Positions 47,950 to 55,934 of a stretch of 64,000 bases of DNA are shown one piece after another (position 1 is the first letter of the stretch; each line of letters opens with the position of its first letter). The notes under the pieces were generated by a model, which was not told the DNA's origin, made no database searches, and saw only the letters and a list, made by a program, of their open reading frames with translations. Where the stretch lies: the NCBI GenBank assembly GCA_016764915.1, contig JAESQY010000128.1:1-64000 (forward strand), given 5' to 3'. The position numbers and the translations under genes are program-made. The stretch comes from Aliivibrio sp. GTDB taxonomy: Bacteria; Pseudomonadota; Gammaproteobacteria; Enterobacterales; Vibrionaceae.

Positions 47950-48504
47950 ATGAATAAAAGTATTCTTTTTGTACCCTTGATTCTGTTTATCGCTTTGGTT
48001 GCGGTGTTTGGTAATCAGCTTAGTCGAAACTCTGACGGCGATGATCCAACTAAGCTCGAATCAGTATTGATTGGTAAGCCTGTACCAGCGTTTAAATTGG
48101 AAGATTTAGAACAAGCAGGCAAACTGCATGATCAAGCGATATTTAAAGGTGAGCCGCTGTTATTAAATGTTTGGGCGACGTGGTGTCCTACCTGTTATGC
48201 AGAGCATCAATACTTAAACACGTTGGCTAAACAAGGCGTAAAGATCATTGGTCTAAACTACAAAGATGAGCGCGATAAAGCGAACGGTTGGTTAAGAGAG
48301 TTAGGCAACCCTTACATGATCAGTCTGTTTGATGGTAATGGTATGTTAGGACTTGATCTGGGTGTGTATGGCGCGCCAGAAACGTTTTTAATCGATGCCA
48401 ATGGGGTCATTCAATATCGTCATGTCGGGGATGTGAATGATCGTAATTGGAATGAAGTGCTAAAGCCAATGTATGATGCCATGTTAGCGGAGAATCAGTC
48501 ATGA
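47950..48504 (+). CDS. ccmG: Thiol:disulfide interchange protein CcmG (DsbE)
   Basis: Membrane-anchored thioredoxin that keeps apocytochrome cysteines reduced. 184 residues: N-terminal anchor (ILFVPLILFIALVAVF) and the active site WATWCPTC with Cys79 and Cys82. The cis-Pro lies in YGAPETFLID. Overlaps ccmH by four bases. Confidence 0.95.
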   Translation: MNKSILFVPLILFIALVAVFGNQLSRNSDGDDPTKLESVLIGKPVPAFKLEDLEQAGKLHDQAIFKGEPLLLNVWATWCPTCYAEHQYLNTLAKQGVKIIGLNYKDERDKANGWLRELGNPYMISLFDGNGMLGLDLGVYGAPETFLIDANGVIQYRHVGDVNDRNWNEVLKPMYDAMLAENQS

Positions 48505-49019
48505 AAAAGATCGCTATCTTAATCATAAGTTGCCTATTCTTCACCGTTACGGCTTATGCCGCCATTGATGTCCATACTTTTGATTCAGTTGAACAAGAAG
48601 AGCAATTCCAATCGCTAAGCAATAAGTTACGTTGCCCTAAATGTCAAAACAACACCATCGCGGATTCTAACGCTGGCTTGGCTCAAGATTTGCGTCAAAA
48701 AGTATATGAGATGACCAAAGAGGGTAAGTCAGAGCAGCAGATCATTGATTACATGGTTGCTCGATATGGCAACTTTGTTACTTACGATCCCCCGATGACT
48801 TTAGCAACCTCAATATTGTGGTTTGGCCCGTTAAGTGTTTTGGTTATAGGGGTTGGTTTTATTATTGTTCGCAGCAGAAATAATGCTAAAAAAATCAAAG
48901 AATCAACGTCAGAAGAGTGGGACCAAGATCAGGAGGCACGATTAAAATCGTTACTTTCTGATTCAGATGAGAGTGTGACTACTCAGCAAAATTCAGACAC
49001 TAAGCAGGTGAAAAAATGA
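48501..49019 (+). CDS. ccmH: Cytochrome c maturation protein CcmH
   Basis: Thiol protein of the heme lyase complex. 172 residues: signal peptide (KKIAILIISCLFFTVTAYA), the redox motif LRCPKCQNN (Cys45, Cys48), a membrane segment at about 100-122 and a polar tail. The gene is the short form, with the TPR part as separate ccmI next to it. Overlaps ccmI by four bases. Confidence 0.94.
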   Translation: MKKIAILIISCLFFTVTAYAAIDVHTFDSVEQEEQFQSLSNKLRCPKCQNNTIADSNAGLAQDLRQKVYEMTKEGKSEQQIIDYMVARYGNFVTYDPPMTLATSILWFGPLSVLVIGVGFIIVRSRNNAKKIKESTSEEWDQDQEARLKSLLSDSDESVTTQQNSDTKQVKK

Positions 49020-50236
49020 TGTTATTTTGGGTCTCTACCCTAATTTTAATCGCCATTGGCGCCGTGATTATTATTGTTCCGTTGTGGCAAGCTAAATCAA
49101 CAGATGAAGATGCGCAGCGCGATCAGCTGAACAAAGCATTCTATAAAGATCGTTTGGCCGAGTTAGAAGAGGAGTCATCGGAAGGCTTGGTGAGCAATCA
49201 AGAGGAGATGATCAAAGAGCTAAAGCAATCACTGCTTGATGATATTCCACAATCTAAATCATCCACCATTACTGATAGCAGCAACGCAAGAGCATTTATC
49301 GTTCCCGCACTGTTAGTATTTGTTGCCGTTACTTATGCCCTCTATTTTAAGTTTGGTAATTTAGACAAAGTAGAACAGTGGCAAGATGTGGCGCAGCGAC
49401 TGCCTGCGTTATCTCAAAAACTCATGGCACCGGAAGGCGTAGAATTAACAGAAAAAGAGATGGTTGAAATCATCTTATCGCTCCGTACTAAACTTCATGA
49501 TCAACCTAATGATGCAATGGGATGGTTACTGCTTGGTCGTATCGGCATGGCAAATCGCGATGCGGAGACGGCGTCAGGAGCCATGGAAAAGGCGTATCGA
49601 TTAGAACCAGGCAATCCGGATATTCAACTTGGTTATGCTCAAGCGATGATGCTGAGCGGCGATGAAGATCAAGCCAATCGAGCGCGTGACATGTTACGTG
49701 TGGTTGTGTCTAAAGATAGTACTAATCTACGCGCACTGTCACTGCTGGCCTTTGATTCTTTTGAACGTGGAGATTATCGAGGAGCGATTGTGGCTTGGAG
49801 CACAATGAAAAAAGCCATTGGTCCTGATGATAACCGCTATGAGATGTTAAATCGTAGCATTGAAAGAGCACATTCACGAATGAACCCTGAAAAAGTCGTT
49901 GCTGGAAAAAGTGTGACGGTAACGATTGAGTTATCAGACGCTGTGCAGTTGCCTAAACAAGGTGTTGTGATTGTCTCGATACACAGTGCTGATGGTGCCA
50001 GAATGCCGGTTGCCGCCGTTCGATTACCCATTGGTCAATTTCCTTTAACGGTGACTTTGGATGACAGTAACAGCATGATTGCTGAGCGTAAACTCACATC
50101 ACTGACTGAATTGATGGTACGAACTCGCATTGATCTTGATGGCAATGTATCAACCAAAGCGGGCGATTGGTACGGTGAAAGTGAAGCGGTAGCATTTGGC
50201 GAACCAGTGACGGTATTGATCAACAAACAATACTAA
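49016..50236 (+). CDS. ccmI: Cytochrome c apoprotein chaperone CcmI
   Basis: TPR protein that presents apocytochrome c to the lyase. 406 residues: two N-terminal membrane segments (LFWVSTLILIAIGAVIIIV; ARAFIVPALLVFVAVTYALY), a tetratricopeptide region at about 160-265 (GWLLLGRIGMANRDAETASG) and a C-terminal beta domain. Last ccm gene. The 217-base gap after it holds an AT-rich 8-bp inverted repeat (ATTAAAGT 50263-50270 with ACTTTAAT 50283-50290) but no clear T run. Confidence 0.92.
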   Translation: MMLFWVSTLILIAIGAVIIIVPLWQAKSTDEDAQRDQLNKAFYKDRLAELEEESSEGLVSNQEEMIKELKQSLLDDIPQSKSSTITDSSNARAFIVPALLVFVAVTYALYFKFGNLDKVEQWQDVAQRLPALSQKLMAPEGVELTEKEMVEIILSLRTKLHDQPNDAMGWLLLGRIGMANRDAETASGAMEKAYRLEPGNPDIQLGYAQAMMLSGDEDQANRARDMLRVVVSKDSTNLRALSLLAFDSFERGDYRGAIVAWSTMKKAIGPDDNRYEMLNRSIERAHSRMNPEKVVAGKSVTVTIELSDAVQLPKQGVVIVSIHSADGARMPVAAVRLPIGQFPLTVTLDDSNSMIAERKLTSLTELMVRTRIDLDGNVSTKAGDWYGESEAVAFGEPVTVLINKQY

Positions 50237-50453
50237 CCTTTTACTAGGTGAGTTTAATAACCATTAAAGTTATTCGCATATCACTTTAATATGATGGGCT
50301 GGCAGCGTTGGCCGTTAATTTCAATGACTTACCGTTATCAGGTCTTATCAGTATGATACTTGATCACTAAACATTGATTTATCGTATGATCTCTCCCTGT
50401 TCCTCGTTATAATTAATTATCATTAGTGTCTGTTTTCGTTTTAGGGATAAAGT

Positions 50454-51263
50454 GTGCAAAAGTGGTTTGGTATCGTTTTGGTACTTGTTATTGGATTATC
50501 GGGTTGCGCTCAAACTCCTGAAAGTGAGATCTTCTCTGTCACCGCCCCTAAAAATGTCGATTATTCCGTTGTGGATGAAGAGAGTGGACTTGATAGCGAT
50601 ATTAACGACCCGCTCGAAGGCTTTAACCGCTGGATGTGGGATTTTAACTATGACATATTGGATCCATACGTCGCGAGACCTGTTTCAGTCGGTTACGTCA
50701 CCTACATTCCGTCTCCTGTGCGAAAAGGGGTCTCAAATTTTTTAGCTAATCTTGATGAGCCCTCGAGTATCGTCAATAATTTATTGATGGGCAATGGTGA
50801 TAAGGCTCTTATTCACTTTAACCGTTTCTGGATCAACACCTTTTTTGGAATAGTGGGTGTTATTGATATCGCCAGTGCTGCCGAGATCGGCAAGTTGGAT
50901 AACAAAGAGTTTGGCGATGCGCTGGGTAATCATGGTGTGGGGCATGGACCGTATGTCATGTTACCGGTTTATGGCCCAGTCACCGTTAGGAATACCGGTG
51001 ATTTTGTCGATGGTCTCTATCTACCTCTCTCATACCTAGGTTTCGTACCAAGTGTCGGTAAGTGGTTATTTGAAGGGATGGAGTCTAGGGCTGCATTAGT
51101 CTCTCAAGAAGTGTTGCTTGACAACTCTCCTGATCCTTATGCATTAACACGTAGCGCCTACCTTCAACGACAAGATTTTAATGCCGAGGTTGATAGTGAT
51201 GAGCAAGCCTTAGATGATGAGCTTCTGCTTGAAGACTTTATGGATGAGATAGACGCTGAGTAG
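50454..51263 (+). CDS. mlaA: Outer-membrane lipid asymmetry lipoprotein MlaA (VacJ)
   Basis: Removes phospholipids from the outer leaflet of the outer membrane and hands them to the Mla pathway. 269 residues with a GTG start (AGGGATAAA upstream). The signal ends in a lipobox with Cys18 (LVIGLSGC). Family blocks are NDPLEGFNRWMWDFNYDILD, then FFGIVGVIDIAS and GNHGVGHGPYVMLPVYGP. The C-terminal tail is acidic. Confidence 0.94.
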   Translation: MQKWFGIVLVLVIGLSGCAQTPESEIFSVTAPKNVDYSVVDEESGLDSDINDPLEGFNRWMWDFNYDILDPYVARPVSVGYVTYIPSPVRKGVSNFLANLDEPSSIVNNLLMGNGDKALIHFNRFWINTFFGIVGVIDIASAAEIGKLDNKEFGDALGNHGVGHGPYVMLPVYGPVTVRNTGDFVDGLYLPLSYLGFVPSVGKWLFEGMESRAALVSQEVLLDNSPDPYALTRSAYLQRQDFNAEVDSDEQALDDELLLEDFMDEIDAE

Positions 51264-51317
51264 TTGGAAACATTAAATTTATGAATAGCACATTAAGAAT
51301 TTTAGCAGCAAGTAACG

Positions 51318-52394
51318 ATGAAACACGCTAATCTTAATGTATCGACTCATGTAGATAACGTCACAGTAGCCAAAATAATGAATAAAGACGATTTTGAAAA
51401 AGCGACGGCTAATTTAAAAAAAGCAGTGCCACTGATGATCAAGCACCGGGTTTCTGCGACGCCAACCAATTATGCTTTATGGTATACCTATGTGGATAAT
51501 GCTATCCCCGCGCTTAACAGCGATATGGATCAAGTGTTGGAGAGTTATGGTTTATGTCCACCTGCTGCGGGTGAGAAGCTTTATAATAATTATGTCGCCA
51601 GTAAAGCGGAAACCAATTTTCGAGAATTACGTGCCAGTGTGGATGTGTTGTTAACTGAGGTGACGAGTTCAATGACAGATACTATTGCCGGTACTGCTGC
51701 ATTTACTCAGATGGTCGATAAAAGCTTTGACAGCCTGGCTCGAGTCGAAGACGAAGGGTTGAGCATTGAAGAGGTGATGACGGTAGTTCGTCAATTAGTC
51801 AATGAGTCTCGAGAGATTCGCCACTCGACCAAATTTCTGAATAGCCAATTGAATAACGCCAAGGGTGAGATCACGAACCTGAAAGAGCAGTTGGTCGAAG
51901 TGCAAAAAGATGCGCTGTTTGATAGTTTATCGAGCCTCTATAACCGCCGCGCATTTGACCGAGACATTACCGCGTTGTGCAAAGCGAATCAGCCAATGTG
52001 TTTAGTGATATTGGATATTGATTATTTTAAGATGTTTAACGATGAGTATGGCCATCTTTTTGGCGATATGGTGATTAAATCGTTAGCACGACGTTTGCAG
52101 TTAAGTTGTCAAGATGGGGTAACGGCATACCGTTATGGTGGTGAAGAGTTCGCTATGATTGTGCCCAATAAATCGCTGCGCATGGCGAGGCAGTTTGCTG
52201 ATGGTTTACGCCGCGCGATTGAAAAAATGTCAATCAAAGATCGCCGCAGCAGCAAACGGATAGAGAGCGTTACCGCTTCGTTTGGTGTGGCGGAGTTCAG
52301 CAAAGGCCAGTCATTTAATGCACTGATAGAAAAAGCCGATCAGCAGCTGTATGACGCCAAACGTTTGGGCAGAAACCGGGTGATGCCGCTGTAA
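51318..52394 (+). CDS. Diguanylate cyclase (GGDEF protein)
   Basis: Makes cyclic di-GMP. 358 residues. The N-terminal ~200 residues are helical and unlike known sensor domains I can name, with a coiled coil (LKEQLVEVQKDALFDSL) before the catalytic domain; DSLSSLYNRRAFDRD opens it and the active site is RYGGEEF (about 272-278), so it is likely active. No RxxD inhibitory site is seen at the usual distance before GGEEF. A later in-frame ATG at 51378 (MNKDDFEKATANL) is a possible start. No membrane segment is visible. Confidence 0.9.
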   Translation: MKHANLNVSTHVDNVTVAKIMNKDDFEKATANLKKAVPLMIKHRVSATPTNYALWYTYVDNAIPALNSDMDQVLESYGLCPPAAGEKLYNNYVASKAETNFRELRASVDVLLTEVTSSMTDTIAGTAAFTQMVDKSFDSLARVEDEGLSIEEVMTVVRQLVNESREIRHSTKFLNSQLNNAKGEITNLKEQLVEVQKDALFDSLSSLYNRRAFDRDITALCKANQPMCLVILDIDYFKMFNDEYGHLFGDMVIKSLARRLQLSCQDGVTAYRYGGEEFAMIVPNKSLRMARQFADGLRRAIEKMSIKDRRSSKRIESVTASFGVAEFSKGQSFNALIEKADQQLYDAKRLGRNRVMPL

Positions 52395-52413
52395 ACACCG
52401 ATTTCATTGCAAT

Positions 52414-52445
52414 AAAAAAGGTTGACCACTTGGTCAACCTTTTTT
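52414..52445. terminator. Bidirectional terminator
   Basis: Arms AAAAAAGGTTGACCA (52414-52428) and TGGTCAACCTTTTTT (52431-52445) form a 15-bp perfect stem with a 2-base loop. The T run on either strand serves both the GGDEF gene (+) and the fadL-type gene (-). Confidence 0.93.
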
Positions 52446-52453
52446 GTTCTGCC

Positions 52454-52488
52454 TAGAAACTAGAAACTAGAAACTAGAAACTAGAAAC
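52454..52488. repeat. Heptanucleotide tandem repeat at the fadL stop codon
   Basis: Five perfect copies of TAGAAAC fill 52454-52488. On the - strand each unit reads GTTTCTA, and the first copy supplies the last Phe codon (TTC) and stop (TAG) of the FadL-type gene. Change of copy number would therefore leave the protein unchanged. Confidence 0.95.
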
Positions 52489-53743
52489 TGCGGGTGTACT
52501 GCACGCCTAGTAATACTGCGTTAGCACGAGTGGTTGCATCAATAGAAGATAGTACAGTGCCACCAGAGGTCACCTTTTCTTCATGAACGGTAACATCTTT
52601 ACCTACTAGGTAGGTGGCACCAAAGTCGATGTTGGATTTGGCATCAAGATGGTAGGTAAAACCAGCTGAAAACCATTGACGATCAGAGTCTGGTACAGAA
52701 ATTGAAGTCACTTCATCTTGTGCACTCTGGTCATACATGTAACCAGTACGCAGTGTCCACTCCTCGTTGAGGTAGTAAGTACCACCGATTGAGTAGTGCA
52801 TGGCGTTTTTCCATTTATAGGTATTGATGGTGCCGTGCGCGTCACTATCCAAAGTGTCAAATGCTGCCCAACCAATCCACTGCACGCTGTAGTGCACCGC
52901 AAATTTGGTGTCTTCTAAGCGGTGGTAACCGGAAAATTCCGCCATATCAGGCAATGGCATGTACAAGGTGTCGTCATTAGCGACCGGCTGACTGAGGTTA
53001 GGAGCATAAGTAATATCACCTTTGGCTTCAAGCTCTGGGCTGTAGTGGTAAGAGAGGCCAAAACGGTTGTTTTCGTTTAGCTCATATACGGTTCCAAGGT
53101 TAAAACCAAAGCCAATGCCAGCGGCATCGGCATCTAATGCAGTTGTATTAGCAGCGCCACCTGGGAAAGTCGCACTGAAATCGCGCTGAAGTTTGCCTGT
53201 GCCATAGATGATGTCTAAACCCGCGCCGATGCTCCATTGCTCATCAATACGGTATGAACCGCTGAGACCTAAGTTCATACTCTTCACGTCGGTCAGACCG
53301 CCATACTCTGAGCCCACAAAGTTGTCATCAAATTCGGTTTTGGTGCCAAAGTTGGAATAAAGGTTTACACCTACCGCGAATTTTTCATTGATCGGCACAA
53401 TCACGTGGATGTTGGGTACATAGGAAGTATCCCCTGCATCGCTGTAATTTGAATCAGCAGCGGGGCTGCCTAAAGAATTATATGTTGAATCTTTAACTTC
53501 AATTTCAGAAGCAATCGAAACCACACCCAAAGAGAGGGAAACGTCATCGAAAAGGGCCATGGCTGCTGGGTTACGAGCCATTACTGACGCGTTATCAGCG
53601 ATAACCGCATCACCAGCAAATGCGCGACCTAGGCCGGTTGCGGATTGCGCGTTAAGTTGGAAACCAGCTGCGGTAGCCTGTTGAGTGGTTAGCAATACTG
53701 CTGCTGCTAACAGGGTCTTCCTGAAGAGTTGTGGATTATTCAT
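52481..53743 (-). CDS. fadL: FadL/OmpP1-type outer-membrane transport protein
   Basis: Outer-membrane beta-barrel for long-chain fatty acids or other hydrophobic compounds. 420 residues: signal peptide (TLLAAAVLLTTQQATA) followed by the family N-terminus AGFQLNAQSATGLGRAFAG and DNASVMARNPAAMALF, which forms the plug. It ends in the barrel signal YTRSF with a terminal Phe. GGAAAA lies before the ATG. A FadR-like site lies upstream, consistent with fatty-acid control. Vibrios often have two FadL paralogues; which one this is cannot be told. Confidence 0.88.
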   Translation of the reverse strand: MNNPQLFRKTLLAAAVLLTTQQATAAGFQLNAQSATGLGRAFAGDAVIADNASVMARNPAAMALFDDVSLSLGVVSIASEIEVKDSTYNSLGSPAADSNYSDAGDTSYVPNIHVIVPINEKFAVGVNLYSNFGTKTEFDDNFVGSEYGGLTDVKSMNLGLSGSYRIDEQWSIGAGLDIIYGTGKLQRDFSATFPGGAANTTALDADAAGIGFGFNLGTVYELNENNRFGLSYHYSPELEAKGDITYAPNLSQPVANDDTLYMPLPDMAEFSGYHRLEDTKFAVHYSVQWIGWAAFDTLDSDAHGTINTYKWKNAMHYSIGGTYYLNEEWTLRTGYMYDQSAQDEVTSISVPDSDRQWFSAGFTYHLDAKSNIDFGATYLVGKDVTVHEEKVTSGGTVLSSIDATTRANAVLLGVQYTRSF

Positions 53744-53859
53744 AATTATTATTTTCCATGTTCTATGATGATTTAGAAAAACGCTTCCTGTTTTTCTCTA
53801 CTGCATGTATCAAGCACATGTAATTTTTGTGCCAGAATTTTATATAAATTAGCATAGAG

Positions 53860-53876
53860 TAGAAATCCGACCAGTA
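53860..53876 (-). promoter_or_regulatory. FadR-like operator upstream of fadL
   Basis: The - strand contains TACTGGTCGGATTTCTA, sharing ACTGGTC with the left half of the FadR consensus AACTGGTCNGACCAGTT; the right half is poor. It lies about 117 bases before the start codon. The rest of the 347-base gap (53744-54090) shows a stem AGTGGC/GCCACT (54051-54078) near the end of the DUF3379 gene, and no other gene. Confidence 0.45.
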
Positions 53877-54090
53877 CATGAAAAACAACTAAATACGTGA
53901 TCTTGCCCTTACTTTGCATAAATAGTAGGGAACTTCGCTGAACTTAAAGTAAATGCTCTATAATTGGTTAATTTACGCACGAAAATTAAAGAGGGTTTGA
54001 TTGATATAGGTCAATATATAGTTGAAGTAAAAAGGATTTTCGGAGGATTAAGTGGCCAATATATCGCTATTAGCCACTGAGTAATGAAGA

Positions 54091-54828
54091 CTATATTTTA
54101 AAGGTTAGATTGCTTTCAAGCTGTTTGGTGATTGCGGTAAGATTTTCTGCTTTATCACCAACAACTATCAAACTGGATGCATGTCCTTGTGCAGAAGATA
54201 GCGCAACCACCTCACCTTTTAAGTGATCGTCGTCGAACAGGTAGTCTTTGACACTGTTTGTCGGCACAACAAATACGGTGATTCGATCGTGTTCACCTTG
54301 CATCACTAAATGCAGCGCTGCGCCGATACCGGTAAAGCTGCAGTGATTGACATAATAAATGTGGGCAGGCAGTTCATGTACAAACTGTTGACCAAAAGGC
54401 GCCAGTTTTGAATTGACCTGTTGCAGAGACACTTGCTCGTCGGCAATATCGGTCATCCCTGCTTCATCAACCACGTGGGCAAGAGCTGTATCACCGAGAG
54501 ACGCTTGAGCGGTTGGAATGATCACATTACGCCAGTTAAGCTGACCAATCATCAATCCACAGACAAAAGCGACGGAAGCGGCAATGGCCAGATAGTTACG
54601 GGGAGACTTTTCCTGCACATGAGTTTCTGCAGCCTGACGAAACAAAATGGTGTCGGCAAGATCGTCTGGGACCTCTACATCAAGGGTCTGTTCAATTAAG
54701 CTGTCTAAATGATGCAACTCTCCCACCAGTTGTTGATTGGATGAGTTACCTTTTAATGCTTCAAGGATATCGTGGCTTTTATCGTGCGGATTAGCCAAAA
54801 TTCTGCGACGGAATTCTAAATCATCCAT
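54091..54828 (-). CDS. DUF3379-type membrane protein, probable anti-sigma factor
   Basis: 245 residues from the ATG at 54828 (MDDLEFRRRILANPHDKSH); GAGGGT lies 7 bases before it, while the in-frame ATG at 54843 has no ribosome site. A helical cytoplasmic N-terminal part (about 1-85) is followed by one membrane segment (YLAIAASVAFVCGLMIGQL) and a periplasmic domain. It overlaps the end of the upstream ECF sigma gene by 8 bases. That pairing and topology suggest an anti-sigma factor; this is inference. Confidence 0.75.
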   Translation of the reverse strand: MDDLEFRRRILANPHDKSHDILEALKGNSSNQQLVGELHHLDSLIEQTLDVEVPDDLADTILFRQAAETHVQEKSPRNYLAIAASVAFVCGLMIGQLNWRNVIIPTAQASLGDTALAHVVDEAGMTDIADEQVSLQQVNSKLAPFGQQFVHELPAHIYYVNHCSFTGIGAALHLVMQGEHDRITVFVVPTNSVKDYLFDDDHLKGEVVALSSAQGHASSLIVVGDKAENLTAITKQLESNLTFKI

Positions 54829-55402
54829 TGTTTTGACCCTCATGTTGATGTTGTTTATCCAAGCTTTCTTTCAATTGATTACGAGCTCTAAACAGTCGAG
54901 TCATCACCGTATTACGATTTAACCCTAAAATGTCAGAGATCTCTTCTCCACTAAAACCACCGATAACTTGCAACAGCAGGGGTTCTCGATATTCAGCCTC
55001 AAGATTTAATATCTTTTGATGCAGCCAATGTTTTTCAATATCATCTTCACTGTGACAGAGGCTTTTATCTTCCACATAGTGATCATCAATATCGACTAAC
55101 TCCAGTCGTTTTCTCTCAAAACGTCGCGCATTCTCTCGTCTTAAAATGGTGATCAGCCACGATTTTGCGGATTTGTCATCTTTTAAGCTGTCCAGAGATC
55201 GCCACGCTCGAAGGCAGGTCTCTTGCACCAAATCTTCGGCAATGCTTTTGTCTTTACATAACCAGTAGGCATATCTAAAGAGGTCTTTATGCCAAGCTCT
55301 TACTAGAGCTTCATATCTTTTTTGTTTGTCCATACTTTTATAGACCGAGTCGTCGCTGTTTTTATTTCGATCTTTTTTACGAAAGGAGAAAAGTTGGCTC
55401 AT
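54821..55402 (-). CDS. ECF-type RNA polymerase sigma factor
   Basis: Sigma70-family factor with only regions 2 and 4. 193 residues from the ATG at 55402 (MSQLFSFRKKDRN), which has AGGA nine bases before it; an in-frame ATG lies at 55411. Region 2 reads YWLCKDKSIAEDLVQETCLR and SAKSWLITILRRENARRFER; region 4 is LLLQVIGGFSGEEISDILGL followed by NRNTVMTRLFRARNQL. Downstream DUF3379 gene overlaps by 8 bases. The trigger and regulon are unknown. Confidence 0.88.
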   Translation of the reverse strand: MSQLFSFRKKDRNKNSDDSVYKSMDKQKRYEALVRAWHKDLFRYAYWLCKDKSIAEDLVQETCLRAWRSLDSLKDDKSAKSWLITILRRENARRFERKRLELVDIDDHYVEDKSLCHSEDDIEKHWLHQKILNLEAEYREPLLLQVIGGFSGEEISDILGLNRNTVMTRLFRARNQLKESLDKQHQHEGQNNG

Positions 55403-55582
55403 TTCATTCATTCCTAAATATGCAGGCAATGCATCAAGTTGCTCTGTAACCGCAATCTATTTTCACACCAATATTGATCTGCTTCAAAAGTCGATATGTC
55501 ATTAAGGTTATAATAGTAACGTTATCTAGCTACTCGTAACGTGACTGTTAGGTTTTAGTGTTGAGATAGGTAACACATCCTT

Positions 55583-55705
55583 ATGAAAGCTGGCGATATC
55601 GATTCACTCTTATTGACTTCTGGTGTTTTGATGTCTCTTATACAACTCTCTGACAACAGTCAGCACTTGTTAATAGCAATTTACAGCTTATTTACCGCAT
55701 CTTAA
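55583..55705 (+). CDS. Possible 40-residue small protein
   Basis: ATG at 55583 opens a 40-codon frame (MKAGDIDSLLLTSGVLMSLI, then a Gln/Ser-containing part, ending LFTAS) whose TAA lies in the loop of the terminator hairpin. It is moderately hydrophobic. The ribosome site is weak (GATAGG, about 12 bases upstream). A real gene ending in its own terminator is plausible, but so is a non-coding RNA. Confidence 0.3.
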   Translation: MKAGDIDSLLLTSGVLMSLIQLSDNSQHLLIAIYSLFTAS

Positions 55706-55723
55706 ATAGATGCGGTTTTTTTT
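55694..55723 (+). terminator. Rho-independent terminator in the sigma-fadI gap
   Basis: Arms ACCGCATCT (55694-55702) and AGATGCGGT (55708-55716) with a 5-base loop, then eight T residues. No annotated gene on this strand ends here, so it points to a short unannotated transcript. Confidence 0.88.
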
Positions 55724-55868
55724 AACGTATCTATTCAGTCTACAGCTTGCCATTCGAATTGACACTTTACTCACCCACATTCATTGCAAATATTCAGTAA
55801 TAGATCGATTAGGTCATACTATTTTTCAAACAACAGTTTTAAATTTAGTAACATTTCAGTTACAATCG

Positions 55869-55885
55869 ATCAGGTCAGACCTCTT
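55869..55885 (+). promoter_or_regulatory. FadR operator of fadIJ
   Basis: ATCAGGTCAGACCTCTT contains the palindrome AGGTCAGACCT, matching the core GGTCNGACC of the FadR consensus. It overlaps the expected transcription start behind a TACAAT -10 element (55861-55866), 50 bases before fadI, which fits repression by FadR relieved by long-chain acyl-CoA. Confidence 0.7.
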
Positions 55886-55934
55886 AATCGCCAGTAACCT
55901 CGATTTAAGATGGGTCAATAAATAAGGAGATGTG

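Larger units (their letters stand above)
55521..55723 (+). ncRNA. Possible small RNA upstream of fadI
   Basis: A TATAAT hexamer at 55509-55514 followed by ~200 bases that end in a strong terminator suggests a short independent transcript. It contains small stems GTGTT/AACAC (55558-55576) and CTGAC/GTCAG (55650-55663). The -35 region is poor. It may instead encode the 40-residue ORF listed separately. No known RNA family was recognised. Confidence 0.35.

Noticed and set aside
51281..51331. 16-codon leader ORF before the GGDEF gene
   Set aside because: Too short, no ribosome site and no attenuator-like structure behind it.
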